Notes: a model not told the origin generated them from the sequence alone. A stretch of 41,943 nucleotides of DNA from an uncultured Bacteroidales bacterium (GCA_905234695.1 CAJOHZ010000032.1:1-41943); one strand, 5' to 3'; shown: positions 24,454 through 32,652, counted from the first letter of the stretch. Made by a program: numbers and translations.

Positions 24454-27400
24454 TTACTTGAATGCGTTTTCGCTGAGGCCGGGGCCACCGATTTTGAGCT
24501 GCTCCATGTAGCCGGGCACCTCACGGCCGAGGTACTTGTCGACATAAAGTTTGGAGAGGTACTGGCCCAGCATGAAGCCGTGGCCGCGGAGACCGGTGAG
24601 CAGACCCACCTCGGGATCGACGACATAACGCGGTTCGGTGTAGCGTCCCGCCCAGACGGCCAGGAAGCCGACCTCGCGCAAGTTGGGAATCCATTCGGCG
24701 AAGACCTCGGAGACGATTTCAAGGAACTCCTTGCTGTTGTACTTGATATTCTGGCGTGCCTCGTAGGCGTCGGTGTCGGGGCTGGCGCAGCCGATAATCT
24801 GGCCGGTGTGGCCGAACTGCTGTCCATAGACGGCACTGAAGCCTTTGTAGTGGCGACGGTCGATAATCATATCCAGCGGGCCTTGCTTGCCATTCGTCAC
24901 CTTACCCATCATGGGCAGACGGCGGGTGATGAAGGCCTGGTGCTTGACGGGGTAGAGTCCGATGTTGAGGTCGAGCTGGTCGATGAATTTCTCAGCACCC
25001 CAACCCATGGCGTTGACGAAGTGGTCGCAGGTGTATTCGACGTAGGTGCCTTCGTGGTCGCGGGCAAGGGCGAGGTATTTGTCGCCGTCGCGCCAGACAT
25101 GGAGGAGTTCGCAGTCCTCATAGTAGCGGCCGCCATTCTGCACGCCAATGCCACGGATGTAGTCGATGACGCGGCCCGGGGTGGCCTGCCAGCAGTCGCG
25201 GGTAATGAGGGCGTGGCTGTAGGTGTCCTTGCTGTCGTCCCACAGGGGAGAGATTTCTTTCTTGAAGTCCTTGCGATCGACCATGTAGGCGTCGCTCCAA
25301 GCGCGAGAGGCGTCGAGGGAGCGGTAGGTGGCGTCGTCGTGGACGAGGTTGACGTAAGTGGTGGGCTGGAAGTTGATGTTGTGGACAGCCTGGATGCTCT
25401 TGAAAATCTCGCGGTTGTGGGCAGCGATGTCGGCGATGTCGGGGTTGGAGAATGCCGGACGGCCACCACCGATGTTACGCCACGAGGCACCGCGGCTGTA
25501 GTTGATCATGACGGGGCTGCAACCTGCCTCGGAGAAGTAGCGGAACGCGCCGCTACCGGCGATACCGCCACCGGCGATAAGCACGCGGACATGTTCGCGG
25601 CGCACGTGGTCGGCCTTGGTGTAGACAAAGACCTCCTTGGTGTGGGCGTTGTAGAGGTCGCCGAGGGTCACCTGGTTGGAAAGCGGTGCGCGCGGGGTGG
25701 CGTCGCCAGTCAACTCAATACCGTGGGCACGGAGGGCTTGGCGGGCACGCAGGATACAGCGTTTGCCGCGGCAGGGACCCATGCCCATGCGGGTGATGTG
25801 CTTCAACTCGTCGACAGAGATGACCTTGCGGTTGCCCACGGCGGCGAGAACCTCTTCGAGGCTGATATCCTCGCAGTGGCAGACATAGGTCTTGCCGTCC
25901 ACCTTCTGGAGCGGTTTCATCTGGAGGGGTTCGGGGTATTTCTCCTTGAGGATGAAACCCTTGATGTCGGTCATTTGGCCGTCGGCCTTGTCGACGTGGA
26001 CGCGGGCGACGTTGGTCTTGTTATTCTTCTTGAGAATCTTCTCGATGACACCCTCGCCGACCTTCTGGCCGTTGTTGTTGACCAAGAAGACTTCGGTACC
26101 TTCGGCAGCCTCGTACTCGATGGGCAGGAAGCAGACGTTCTTGGCGAGGTCGTAACCGAAGATGGCCAGACCCGGGCAGCCGGATACGCACTGCATACAG
26201 CCGATACACTTGTCATAGTCGACGGTGGGAGTGCTGCTGGTGGTGGGCTTGGTGATGGCCCCTTGCGGGCAGGTGAAGGTGCAGGGGTTGCAGGCGAAGC
26301 CGTAGAGGCAGTCGGTCTGCACAAACGGTTTCATCTTCATGCGCTCGGGGGTGGGGAGATTGGGTTTCTCCAGCACACGCACGGGGTGCTGCTGCGAGTC
26401 GATATACTGGCGGGAGATGTCGAGATACTCGTCGTAGTTGTATCGGATATTGAGGTTCTGCGCCACCTCGTAGGCCACCTGTTTGCCGCGGAGCACGGCA
26501 CTGGTACCTTCGCCGATGCGGATCGCGTCGCCGGCACCGTAGACGTTGTGGCCAAAGACCTCGCGGCCTTTGGTGAGGAGCTGGTTGTCGGGGATGAGGC
26601 CGGTGCAGATATTGATGATGTCGATGTCATCGATGACCTGTTCTGTTCCGGGGATGGGGGCGAAATTCTCGCACTTGGCGATGACGGCGCCCTTGATGCC
26701 GCTGTAGTCGTCGTTGGGGATGGCGCGGACAAGGGTGTATCCCGTCATGATGGGGATGCCCAGTCGACGCACGCGGTTGGCCTGTACGGGGAAGCCGCCC
26801 TCGCGGGGCATGGCCTCGATGATGGCCTTGATGGTGGCGCCGGCCTGCATGCCTTGGTAGGAGGTGAGGTAGCCGATGTTGCCTGCACCGACAGTGAGGA
26901 CACGCTTGCCGAGGAGGGTGTGCTCTTGGTTCATCATCTTCTGGAAGACGGCGGCGGTGTAGACGCCGGGGACGTCGTCGTTCTCGAAGGAGGGCATGAA
27001 CGGCACGGCACCCGTGGCGACCACGAGGTGCTGGGCATCGACGTAAGCCATCTCGCCGGTGGCGATGTTCTTGATGGCCACCCGCTGTCCTTCGAGGAGA
27101 TCCCACACGGTGTGGTTGAGCAGGATGCCGCTCTGGTCGTCACCCGCCAGCGTCTTGGCAATGTCGAAACCACGCATGCCACCGAAGCGTTTCTCGCGCT
27201 CGAAGAAGAAGAACTGGTGGGTCTGCATATTGAACTGGCCGCCGATGCGGTTCATGGAGTCGATGACGAGGTTGTCGATACCGAAGGCATTGAGCTGCTC
27301 ACGGCAGGCGAGACCTGCGGGACCGGCACCGATGATGGCCACGGTGGTCTTGTAGATTTTGACCTCGCGGGGCGTTTGCTCGACCACGCCGGGGAGTTCG

Positions 27401-27693
27401 GCCTCTTCATGGGCTATCTGGCGCACTTCGTGCACACCGTCAACCGGCGTGATGCAGATACGGCGCACCTTGCCGTCGACGAGCATTTCGCAGGCGCCGC
27501 ATTTGCCGATGCCGCAGTTGAGGCTGCGGTTGCGGCCTTTGAGGCTGTGGCTGTGGACAGGGAAGCCCGCTTGATGCAGGGCGGCGGCGATGGTGTAGCC
27601 CTTGCGGCCTTGCACTTTCTGACCATTGTAAAGAAACTCGGTCATCTCGCTTTGCGGGATGTCTAAAATCGGGTGCTTTTCGATTTTGTACAT
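24454..27693 (-). CDS. Giant multidomain flavin/iron-sulfur oxidoreductase (dehydrogenase of the HcnABC/sarcosine oxidase type)
   Basis: The 1079-residue protein chains modules usually encoded by three or four genes. A [2Fe-2S] ferredoxin domain has Cys60, Cys65, Cys68 and Cys80. Then comes a pyridine-nucleotide-disulfide-type FAD/NAD domain (GAGPAG at 122-127; second dinucleotide motif VGAGNIG near 268). A dicluster ferredoxin insert (about 460-512) is only partly canonical: CIGCMQC-x3-CP is complete, while the first set reads C-x5-C-x2-C-x3-CP. A BFD-like [2Fe-2S] domain has Cys605, Cys607, Cys641 and Cys646. A DAO-type FAD domain (GGGIAGSG at 708-715) runs to the end. The halves resemble HcnA/B, or the alpha subunit of opine and sarcosine oxidases, and HcnC/SoxB. 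A cytoplasmic dehydrogenase for an amino or imino acid is likely; the substrate is unknown. The start at 27693 lies after the promoter. Confidence 0.8.
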   Translation of the reverse strand: MYKIEKHPILDIPQSEMTEFLYNGQKVQGRKGYTIAAALHQAGFPVHSHSLKGRNRSLNCGIGKCGACEMLVDGKVRRICITPVDGVHEVRQIAHEEAELPGVVEQTPREVKIYKTTVAIIGAGPAGLACREQLNAFGIDNLVIDSMNRIGGQFNMQTHQFFFFEREKRFGGMRGFDIAKTLAGDDQSGILLNHTVWDLLEGQRVAIKNIATGEMAYVDAQHLVVATGAVPFMPSFENDDVPGVYTAAVFQKMMNQEHTLLGKRVLTVGAGNIGYLTSYQGMQAGATIKAIIEAMPREGGFPVQANRVRRLGIPIMTGYTLVRAIPNDDYSGIKGAVIAKCENFAPIPGTEQVIDDIDIINICTGLIPDNQLLTKGREVFGHNVYGAGDAIRIGEGTSAVLRGKQVAYEVAQNLNIRYNYDEYLDISRQYIDSQQHPVRVLEKPNLPTPERMKMKPFVQTDCLYGFACNPCTFTCPQGAITKPTTSSTPTVDYDKCIGCMQCVSGCPGLAIFGYDLAKNVCFLPIEYEAAEGTEVFLVNNNGQKVGEGVIEKILKKNNKTNVARVHVDKADGQMTDIKGFILKEKYPEPLQMKPLQKVDGKTYVCHCEDISLEEVLAAVGNRKVISVDELKHITRMGMGPCRGKRCILRARQALRAHGIELTGDATPRAPLSNQVTLGDLYNAHTKEVFVYTKADHVRREHVRVLIAGGGIAGSGAFRYFSEAGCSPVMINYSRGASWRNIGGGRPAFSNPDIADIAAHNREIFKSIQAVHNINFQPTTYVNLVHDDATYRSLDASRAWSDAYMVDRKDFKKEISPLWDDSKDTYSHALITRDCWQATPGRVIDYIRGIGVQNGGRYYEDCELLHVWRDGDKYLALARDHEGTYVEYTCDHFVNAMGWGAEKFIDQLDLNIGLYPVKHQAFITRRLPMMGKVTNGKQGPLDMIIDRRHYKGFSAVYGQQFGHTGQIIGCASPDTDAYEARQNIKYNSKEFLEIVSEVFAEWIPNLREVGFLAVWAGRYTEPRYVVDPEVGLLTGLRGHGFMLGQYLSKLYVDKYLGREVPGYMEQLKIGGPGLSENAFK

Positions 27694-27755
27694 GTGGGAG
27701 ATTTTTAGGATTATGGGAGGTTTTTTATGCTTTTCTTGTGAGGAAAACGAGACTG

Positions 27756-27787
27756 CAAAGATACGTGTTTTTTTGCGATGTACCAAA
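27756..27787 (-). promoter_or_regulatory. Promoter of the large oxidoreductase gene
   Basis: TTTG (27787-27784), 20 bp, TATCTTTG (27763-27756) on the minus strand, just after the prmC stop. It gives a leader of about 55 bases to the ATG at 27693 and rules out the longer open frame that begins upstream of it. Confidence 0.8.
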
Positions 27788-27790
27788 TAT

Positions 27791-28672
27791 TTAATGTTTT
27801 CGTCTCGCAATTATGTTGCGCGCTTTGCCCCGGAAGTCGCGCAAAAGCTCGGTTTCCAGCCCGGAAGCCTGGAGTGTCTGGCAGGTCTCTTCGCCCAGCT
27901 GTTCGTTGATTTCCACGGCCAGCAGACCGTCGTCCGAAAGGTATCGTGCCGCAATGCGGCCGATGGCGCGGTAGAAGCGCAGGGCATCGTCGTCGGGAAC
28001 GAAGAGGGCCATCCCGGGGTCGTAGTCCAGCACATTGCGGCTCATGGCCGCCCGCTCACGCTCCATGACATAGGGCGGGTTGCTGATGAGAATTGAAAAT
28101 TGAGAATTGAAAATTGAGAATTCAGGGGAGAGGATGTCGGCTTGGAGGAAATTTATTTCTACGCCATTCTCGTCTGCATTTTTGTGGGCGACGGCAAGGG
28201 CGGCGGACGAGAGGTCCACGGCGGTCACCTCCGCCTCGGGGAAGGCTTTCTTCAATGCGATGGCGATGCAGCCGCTGCCGGTGCACAAGTCGAGGATGGA
28301 GCTCGGTACGCAGGCGTCCCGTCGGCATAGCCATTCCACCATCTCCGCCGTCTCAGGACGGGGGATAAGCACATCGGGGTTCACGTGGATGCGGCAGCCG
28401 CAGAAGTCCGTGTAGCCGATGATATGCTGTATGGGGCGGTACCGCTTCAAGTCCTCCAAGGCCCAGTGGAATCGTAGCAGGTCGCTCTGGTCGATGGTCT
28501 GCTCTTTGGAGGTCATCAGCCGCACCCTGTCCCAACCGAGGAAAGCCTCGCAGAGCATCTCACAGAACGTGGATACCTCGCCGTGACCGTAAAGGGGGGC
28601 CAACTCCTCGTGGAAGAGTTGGAGGATGTTGCATATACGGTTGGAACGGAAACGGAGGTCGCGGGTGTTCAT
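27791..28672 (-). CDS. prmC: Peptide chain release factor N5-glutamine methyltransferase
   Basis: PrmC methylates the GGQ glutamine of release factors RF1 and RF2. The 293-residue protein has the N-terminal helical domain with the substrate-binding motif RPIQHIIGYTDFCG, IPRPETAEMVEW, the SAM motif ILDLCTGSGCIAIAL (126-140), AVDLSSAAL, and the catalytic NPPY (198-201). Just before NPPY it carries the unusual stretch PEFSIFNSQFSILIS, encoded by a 14-bp tandem repeat. The family has a short variable loop there, so function is probably kept. RRDACVPS (117-124) may mark another short repeat. The start overlaps the RNase H stop by four bases. Confidence 0.92.
   Translation of the reverse strand: MNTRDLRFRSNRICNILQLFHEELAPLYGHGEVSTFCEMLCEAFLGWDRVRLMTSKEQTIDQSDLLRFHWALEDLKRYRPIQHIIGYTDFCGCRIHVNPDVLIPRPETAEMVEWLCRRDACVPSSILDLCTGSGCIAIALKKAFPEAEVTAVDLSSAALAVAHKNADENGVEINFLQADILSPEFSIFNSQFSILISNPPYVMERERAAMSRNVLDYDPGMALFVPDDDALRFYRAIGRIAARYLSDDGLLAVEINEQLGEETCQTLQASGLETELLRDFRGKARNIIARRKH
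28091..28125 (-). repeat. 14-bp tandem repeat inside prmC
   Basis: AATTGAAAATTGAG occurs twice in tandem (28091-28104 and 28105-28118), with a partial third copy, AATT, at 28119. It is AT-rich against the GC-rich gene, in frame, and encodes FSIF-NSQFSI (residues ~183-194) before the NPPY motif. It resembles a simple dispersed repeat often seen between Bacteroidales genes. Confidence 0.75.
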
Positions 28673-29349
28673 TTTCGTCCAAAGTCTGCCGGTATCTCAC
28701 CCCAGTGGTCGGTGTCCCATTTGCGAATCTCGGTGGTGTAGGTATGGGTGCGCAGCCATGCCTCGGCCCGGTGTACATAATCCCACAGCTCGGCGGTGCG
28801 GGGCTCGACAGGCAGTTTGCTTTTGCATACCTTCTGCCGCACCCAGCCGATGGCGTTGACCGAGTCGGAGTAGAGAATCTGGTTGAGGTGGTGTTTTTTC
28901 AGGTAGGCCAGCCCGTGGACGATGCCCAGAAACTCGCCGATATTGTTTGTGCCGCGTTCAGCGCGGAAGTGGAAGACTTGTGTGCGGGTGGGGATATAGA
29001 TGCCTTGGTACTCCATGACGCCGGGGTTGCCGCTGCAGGCAGCGTCCACGGCCAGCGCGTCGAGCACCGGCGGGTTGGCTGTGCCGGGCTTGATGGTGGT
29101 GAGGCCGTTCTCGTCGATGATGAGGACGCCGGATGAACTAGATATTCTAGATTCACTGGAATCTCTAGGGGAAACTACACTGTTATACGGCATGTGTATT
29201 GCCGCCTCGGCCTCGGCCATGGTGCCAAAGGCTTTGTACTGTGCTCCCTGCACCCCCACGACCTGCTCCTTGCACTGGTCCCAGTCCGTGTAGATGCCGG
29301 GCTTCTTGCCCTGCCACACCACATAGTATTTCTGCTTCTTTGTTGCCAT
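28669..29349 (-). CDS. rnhA: Ribonuclease H with viroplasmin-like N-terminal domain
   Basis: RNase HI cuts RNA in RNA-DNA hybrids. The 226-residue protein begins with the hybrid-binding viroplasmin domain (YYVVWQGKKPGIYTDWDQCK, then FGTMAEAEAAI), also found in eukaryotic and some bacterial RNases H1. A linker (about 55-95) joins it to a catalytic domain with Asp102 (VDAACSGNPG), Glu139 (NNIGEFLGI), Asp162 (YSDSVNAI) and a C-terminal Asp222 in WGEIPADFGRK. The linker part PRDSSESRISSSSG is encoded by a 9-bp CTAG repeat. It is co-transcribed with prmC (ATGA overlap). Confidence 0.9.
   Translation of the reverse strand: MATKKQKYYVVWQGKKPGIYTDWDQCKEQVVGVQGAQYKAFGTMAEAEAAIHMPYNSVVSPRDSSESRISSSSGVLIIDENGLTTIKPGTANPPVLDALAVDAACSGNPGVMEYQGIYIPTRTQVFHFRAERGTNNIGEFLGIVHGLAYLKKHHLNQILYSDSVNAIGWVRQKVCKSKLPVEPRTAELWDYVHRAEAWLRTHTYTTEIRKWDTDHWGEIPADFGRK
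29138..29173 (-). repeat. CTAG 9-bp periodic repeat, four units, in the RNase H linker
   Basis: CTAG at 29138, 29147 and 29165 and CTGG at 29156 are exactly nine bases apart. Read on the coding strand the unit is nnnTCTAGn, in frame, giving a Ser-rich linker between the two domains. It has the same unit and period as the arrays at 1369 and 31526. Confidence 0.75.
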
Positions 29350-29410
29350 ATATCAAAGTGCAAAGGCTTAGAGATAACGGAAGTACGGGGATAATATTGT
29401 ACGAGGGTGA

Positions 29411-29446
29411 AAAAGAAAGGACCGCCAGAGGGCAGTCCTTTCTTCT
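29411..29446. terminator. Terminator after tsf
   Basis: AAGAAAGGACCGCC and GGCAGTCCTTTCTT pair with one mismatch around the loop AGAG. On the minus strand the stem is followed by TTTC, so it ends the rplM-rpsI-rpsB-tsf unit and separates it from the RNase H gene. No gene lies in 29350-29465. Confidence 0.85.
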
Positions 29447-29465
29447 GTTTTTGTGTTGCGGAGGC

Positions 29466-30452
29466 TTAGGCGCCGAGTTCGAGGCGCTTGAAACCCGTGC
29501 ACTTCAGATCCTTGTCGGCCTTGGCGATGAAGTCTTTGACTTTCACCTTGGACTCCATGATGTACTCCTGCTCCATGAGGGTGTTCTCCTGGAAGTACTT
29601 GTTCAGGCGGCCGTTGGCAATCTGGTTGATCTGCTGCTCGCTAAGCTGGGCAGCTTTCTCGGCGGCGACGGTCTCCTTGATCTGGCGGGCCTGATTGACC
29701 TGCTCTTCGGTGATCCAGCCTTTCGAGCAGTTCGAAGCCATGTGCTCCTCGCTGTCGACGTGGGCGGGGTTGATGCCGGCCTTCTTGAGGGCGGCGTCGA
29801 CGGCCTTGCCGACGAGCTCTTCCTTGGTCTTCTCGACGGCCACGCGGAACTCCTGGTCTTTGATCTCCTGGGGTACGCTGGCGGCATCGAGGGCCACGGG
29901 ACGCATAGCGACGACCTGCATGGCGAGGTCATGACCCACTTGGTCGAAACCAGCCTTGTTCAGACCCACGATAGAGGCCATACGGTTGCCCGGATGGATG
30001 TAGGCATACACCTTCTCGGCCTCGATAGCCTCGAAGTGGGCCAGCTCGATCTTCTCACCGATTTTGGCAATCTGGTCGGTGATGCAGTCGCTCACCTTGC
30101 GGCCTTCCAGCTCCATGTCGAGCACCTGCTCCTTGGCGGTGAGGTGTTTGGCCATGGCGTTGTCGAGGATGCTGGTGGTGAACGCCACGAAGTCGGCGTT
30201 GGTGGCCACGAAATCGGTCTCGCAGCTCAGCATGATGAGGGCACCGTAGTTGCCCAGGGTCTTGGCGAGGACGCATCCTTCGTTGGCGTCGCGGTCGGCG
30301 CGTTTGGCTGCCATCTTCTGGCCTTTCTGACGGAGGAGTTCAATCGCTTTCTGCATGTCGCCGTCGCACTCGACGAGGGCTTTCTTGCAGTCCATCATGC
30401 CGACACCGGTCAGCTGACGGAGCTCGTTTACCTGTGAAGCGGTAATTGCCAT
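29466..30452 (-). CDS. tsf: Translation elongation factor Ts
   Basis: EF-Ts exchanges GDP for GTP on EF-Tu. The 328-residue protein has the N-terminal UBA-like domain (VNELRQLTGVGMMDCKKAL), the core TDFVA motif (LSCETDFVATNADFV), and a second core repeat with HPGNRMASIVGLN and DLAMQVVAMRP. The length matches the long EF-Ts of Bacteroidales. It follows rpsB by 72 bp on the same strand and ends before a strong terminator. Confidence 0.96.
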   Translation of the reverse strand: MAITASQVNELRQLTGVGMMDCKKALVECDGDMQKAIELLRQKGQKMAAKRADRDANEGCVLAKTLGNYGALIMLSCETDFVATNADFVAFTTSILDNAMAKHLTAKEQVLDMELEGRKVSDCITDQIAKIGEKIELAHFEAIEAEKVYAYIHPGNRMASIVGLNKAGFDQVGHDLAMQVVAMRPVALDAASVPQEIKDQEFRVAVEKTKEELVGKAVDAALKKAGINPAHVDSEEHMASNCSKGWITEEQVNQARQIKETVAAEKAAQLSEQQINQIANGRLNKYFQENTLMEQEYIMESKVKVKDFIAKADKDLKCTGFKRLELGA

Positions 30453-30524
30453 ATTGTTGTTTCCTTTCTTTTCTTTTAACTTTATTGAACTGGCCGGATG
30501 GCTCCGGACTAGTCCGACATTATT

Positions 30525-31400
30525 TTACTCGGCTTTGGGGGCTTCTTCCTCTTTGGGCTCTTCGGCCTTGGCCTCGGCAACCTTTACGGCTGTTTCGGTC
30601 TTGGGAGTCCGGGGCTTGCGGGTGCGGGTCTTCTTCTCAGCGGGAGCTTCGACGGCCTCCTTGGTTTCCTCGGCGGGGACTTCCTCTTCCTCATTTTGGT
30701 TGTCCTTGTTGAGCAGGCGCTCATTCAGACCTTCCTGGATGGCCTCCATCATATATTTGAGGATGGCGGCAATCGACTTGGATGCATCATCGTTTGCGGG
30801 GATGGGGAAATCAATCAGGTCGGGGTTGCAGTTGGTGTCGACCAGTGCGAATGTGGGGATATTGAGGCGGCGGGCCTCAGCCACGGCAATGTGCTCTTTG
30901 TTGATGTCAATGACGAACAGTGCGCTGGGCAGACGGGTAAGGTCGGCGATGGAACCGAGGTTCTTGTCCAGTTTGGCACGCTCGCGCTGCACCTGCAGGC
31001 GCTCACGCTTGCTGATGTTGTTGAAGTCCTTGTCGTGCATCAGCTGGTCGAGGCTGTTCATCTTCTTCACGGCCTTGCGGATGGTGGTGAAGTTGGTGAG
31101 CATACCACCGGGCCAACGCTCGGTAACGAACGGCATATCCACGCTCTTGGCCATTTCGGACACGATGTCCTTGGCCTGTTTCTTGGTGGCCACGAAAAGA
31201 ACCTTCTTGCCGCTCTTGGCAATCTGTTTGAGGGCGGCGGCGGCCTCGTCGGCCTTGGCGATGGTCTTCTGCAGGTCGATTACGTGGATTCCGTTATGCT
31301 CCTTGAAGATATAGGGAGCCATTTTGGGGTTCCATTTTCTTTTGAGGTGTCCGAAGTGACAACCGGCTTCGAGTAATTCTTCGAATTTTAATTCAGTCAT
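30525..31400 (-). CDS. rpsB: Ribosomal protein S2
   Basis: S2 is a late-assembling 30S protein that helps recruit S1. The 291-residue protein has the family stretches LLEAGCHFGHLKRKWNPKMAPYIF (beginning at residue ~9), DLQKT, FVATKKQAKD, RWPGGMLTNF, DINKEHIAVAEA and IPANDDASKSI. After residue ~230 it carries a disordered Glu/Ala/Lys/Pro tail (EEEEVPAEETKEAVEAPAEK), common in Bacteroidetes S2. It lies between rpsI and tsf, the usual order. Confidence 0.96.
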   Translation of the reverse strand: MTELKFEELLEAGCHFGHLKRKWNPKMAPYIFKEHNGIHVIDLQKTIAKADEAAAALKQIAKSGKKVLFVATKKQAKDIVSEMAKSVDMPFVTERWPGGMLTNFTTIRKAVKKMNSLDQLMHDKDFNNISKRERLQVQRERAKLDKNLGSIADLTRLPSALFVIDINKEHIAVAEARRLNIPTFALVDTNCNPDLIDFPIPANDDASKSIAAILKYMMEAIQEGLNERLLNKDNQNEEEEVPAEETKEAVEAPAEKKTRTRKPRTPKTETAVKVAEAKAEEPKEEEAPKAE

Positions 31401-31525
31401 TTTGTTTTTTATTTGTTTACATTCCTAATTTGAACCAATCGTGGAGTAGTCCATGAGGGCCGGGTTTTTCAGCAGTCTAGGCTGCCGAACTGGCAACCGG
31501 GCGGAGCGTCTCCATGATTTGGATT

Positions 31526-31588
31526 CTAAACATTCTATCTTTTCTAGTTGCACTAGGATTACTAGTTCCACTAGTCCTTCCAGACTAA
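31526..31588 (-). repeat. CTAG 9-bp periodic repeat, seven units, over the end of rpsI
   Basis: Units start at 31526 (CTAA), 31535 (CTAT), 31544, 31553, 31562, 31571 (all CTAG) and 31580 (CCAG), exactly nine bases apart. The last unit contains the rpsI stop codon (31585-31587); the rest lies in the 184-bp rpsI-rpsB gap. The degenerate units at the far end suggest ageing away from the gene. It matches the arrays at 1369 and 29138. Confidence 0.8.
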
Positions 31589-31974
31589 CGTTTGCTGAAC
31601 TGGAAGCGTTTGCGGGCCTTGGGCTGGCCGGGTTTCTTGCGCTCCACCATGCGGGGGTCACGCATCAGGAAACCTTCCTTCTTCAGGGCCGGACGGTCCT
31701 CGATGTTGTTCTCGCACAGCGCGCGGGCGATAGCCATACGCAGTGCCTGAGCCTGACCGGTGATTCCACCGCCGTCGAGGTTGGCCTTGATGTCCCATTT
31801 GCCTTCGGCATTGGCCACCTGCAGGGGCTGGTTGACGATGTACTGCAGCGGGCCGGTGGGGAAATATTCCTTATAGTCTCTTTTGTTGACGGTGATGTTG
31901 CCCGTGCCGGGGGTCATATAGATGCGGGCGACGGAGCACTTTCTTCTACCAATGGTATTGATAACTTCTGCCAT
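31585..31974 (-). CDS. rpsI: Ribosomal protein S9
   Basis: S9 reaches into the ribosomal P site with its basic C-terminal tail. The 129-residue protein has the S9 core: NTIGRRKCSVARIYM, ITVNKRDYKEYFP, GGGITGQAQALRMAIARAL (residues ~70-88) and the tail DPRMVERKKPGQPKARKRFQ ending FSKR, where the final SKR contacts tRNA. It follows rplM by eight bp. A 9-bp CTAG repeat abuts its stop codon. Confidence 0.96.
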   Translation of the reverse strand: MAEVINTIGRRKCSVARIYMTPGTGNITVNKRDYKEYFPTGPLQYIVNQPLQVANAEGKWDIKANLDGGGITGQAQALRMAIARALCENNIEDRPALKKEGFLMRDPRMVERKKPGQPKARKRFQFSKR

Positions 31975-31982
31975 AGTGTCTT

Positions 31983-32438
31983 CTATCTAACGTCGTTAAT
32001 ATTGATTACTTTGGGGTTCTGTCCCTGATGGGGATGCTCGGGTCCGGCATACACATGCAGGTTACGGTACAGGGCGGCACCCAGGCGGTTCTTCGGGAGC
32101 ATGCCACGGATGGCGTGTTCCAGCACGCGCTCAGGATGGCTGGCCAGCACCTTGGCGGGTGTGGTCTCGCGCTGGCCGCCGGGATAACCGGTGTAACGCT
32201 GGTAGATTTTGTCCGTCATCTTCTTGCCGGTGAAGACAATCTTCTCGGCATTGATGATAATCACATTGTCTCCGCAGTCCACATGCGGGGTGAAGCAAGG
32301 CTTGGTCTTGCCTCTCAGGATGTTGGCGACTCTCGTGGCCAACCGTCCCACGGTCTGGTTTTCAGCGTCAACGAGAACCCATTCCTTCTGGACGGTGTTC
32401 TTGTTGGCGGAAACGGTTTTGTAACTTAAGGTGTTCAT
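31983..32438 (-). CDS. rplM: Ribosomal protein L13
   Basis: L13 is an early-assembling 50S protein. The 151-residue protein has WVLVDAENQTVGRLAT, ILRGKTKPCFTPHVDCGD, VIIINAEKIVFTGKK, YQRYTGYPGG, HPERVLEHAIRGMLPKNRLG and LHVYAGPEHPHQGQNP, covering the whole family. It is first in the rplM-rpsI-rpsB-tsf unit and has a structured leader of about 160 bases. Confidence 0.96.
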   Translation of the reverse strand: MNTLSYKTVSANKNTVQKEWVLVDAENQTVGRLATRVANILRGKTKPCFTPHVDCGDNVIIINAEKIVFTGKKMTDKIYQRYTGYPGGQRETTPAKVLASHPERVLEHAIRGMLPKNRLGAALYRNLHVYAGPEHPHQGQNPKVININDVR

Positions 32439-32597
32439 TTTTTATTTAACGATGATGTCTTTTTTTTGTTTACTTGTTCATAACTCTCCGTGGTTTATGG
32501 GCATTTTCCCCGGCGACGGATACCAGAGGAATTTGCTCATTTACCTAATGCAGAGCACTTTGAACGGGTACACAAAGCGCCTTACATTACTTTTGGA
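32439..32597 (-). promoter_or_regulatory. Structured leader of the L13 operon
   Basis: This 160-base leader has no gene. On the RNA strand GCGCTTTG (32580-32573) pairs with CAAAGTGC (32562-32555) around a ten-base loop, and TCCGT (32520-32516) with ACGGA (32491-32487) around a G/C-rich loop. Such a long structured leader suggests autoregulation by a ribosomal protein of the operon. An L13 leader motif has been described in Bacteroidia, and this may be one. The match is by position and the two stems only. Confidence 0.45.
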
Positions 32598-32602
32598 GGT
32601 TG

Positions 32603-32633
32603 CAAAGTTACGAACATTTTTTCACCTGACAAA
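32603..32633 (-). promoter_or_regulatory. Promoter of the rplM-rpsI-rpsB-tsf operon
   Basis: TTTG (32633-32630), exactly 19 bp, TAACTTTG (32610-32603) on the minus strand. This is a full match to the Bacteroidetes consensus, as expected for a ribosomal protein operon. Confidence 0.85.
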
Positions 32634-32652
32634 ATTTTTTTTTACCCATCTG

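Noticed and set aside
24580..27666. A 1028-codon open frame antisense to the large oxidoreductase gene
   Set aside because: It mirrors the GC-rich third positions of the real gene, has no recognisable domain, and its Val/Asp/Gly-rich composition is typical of antisense shadows.
31425..31584. A short minus-strand frame in the rpsI-rpsB gap
   Set aside because: It consists largely of translated 9-bp repeat and has no family resemblance.
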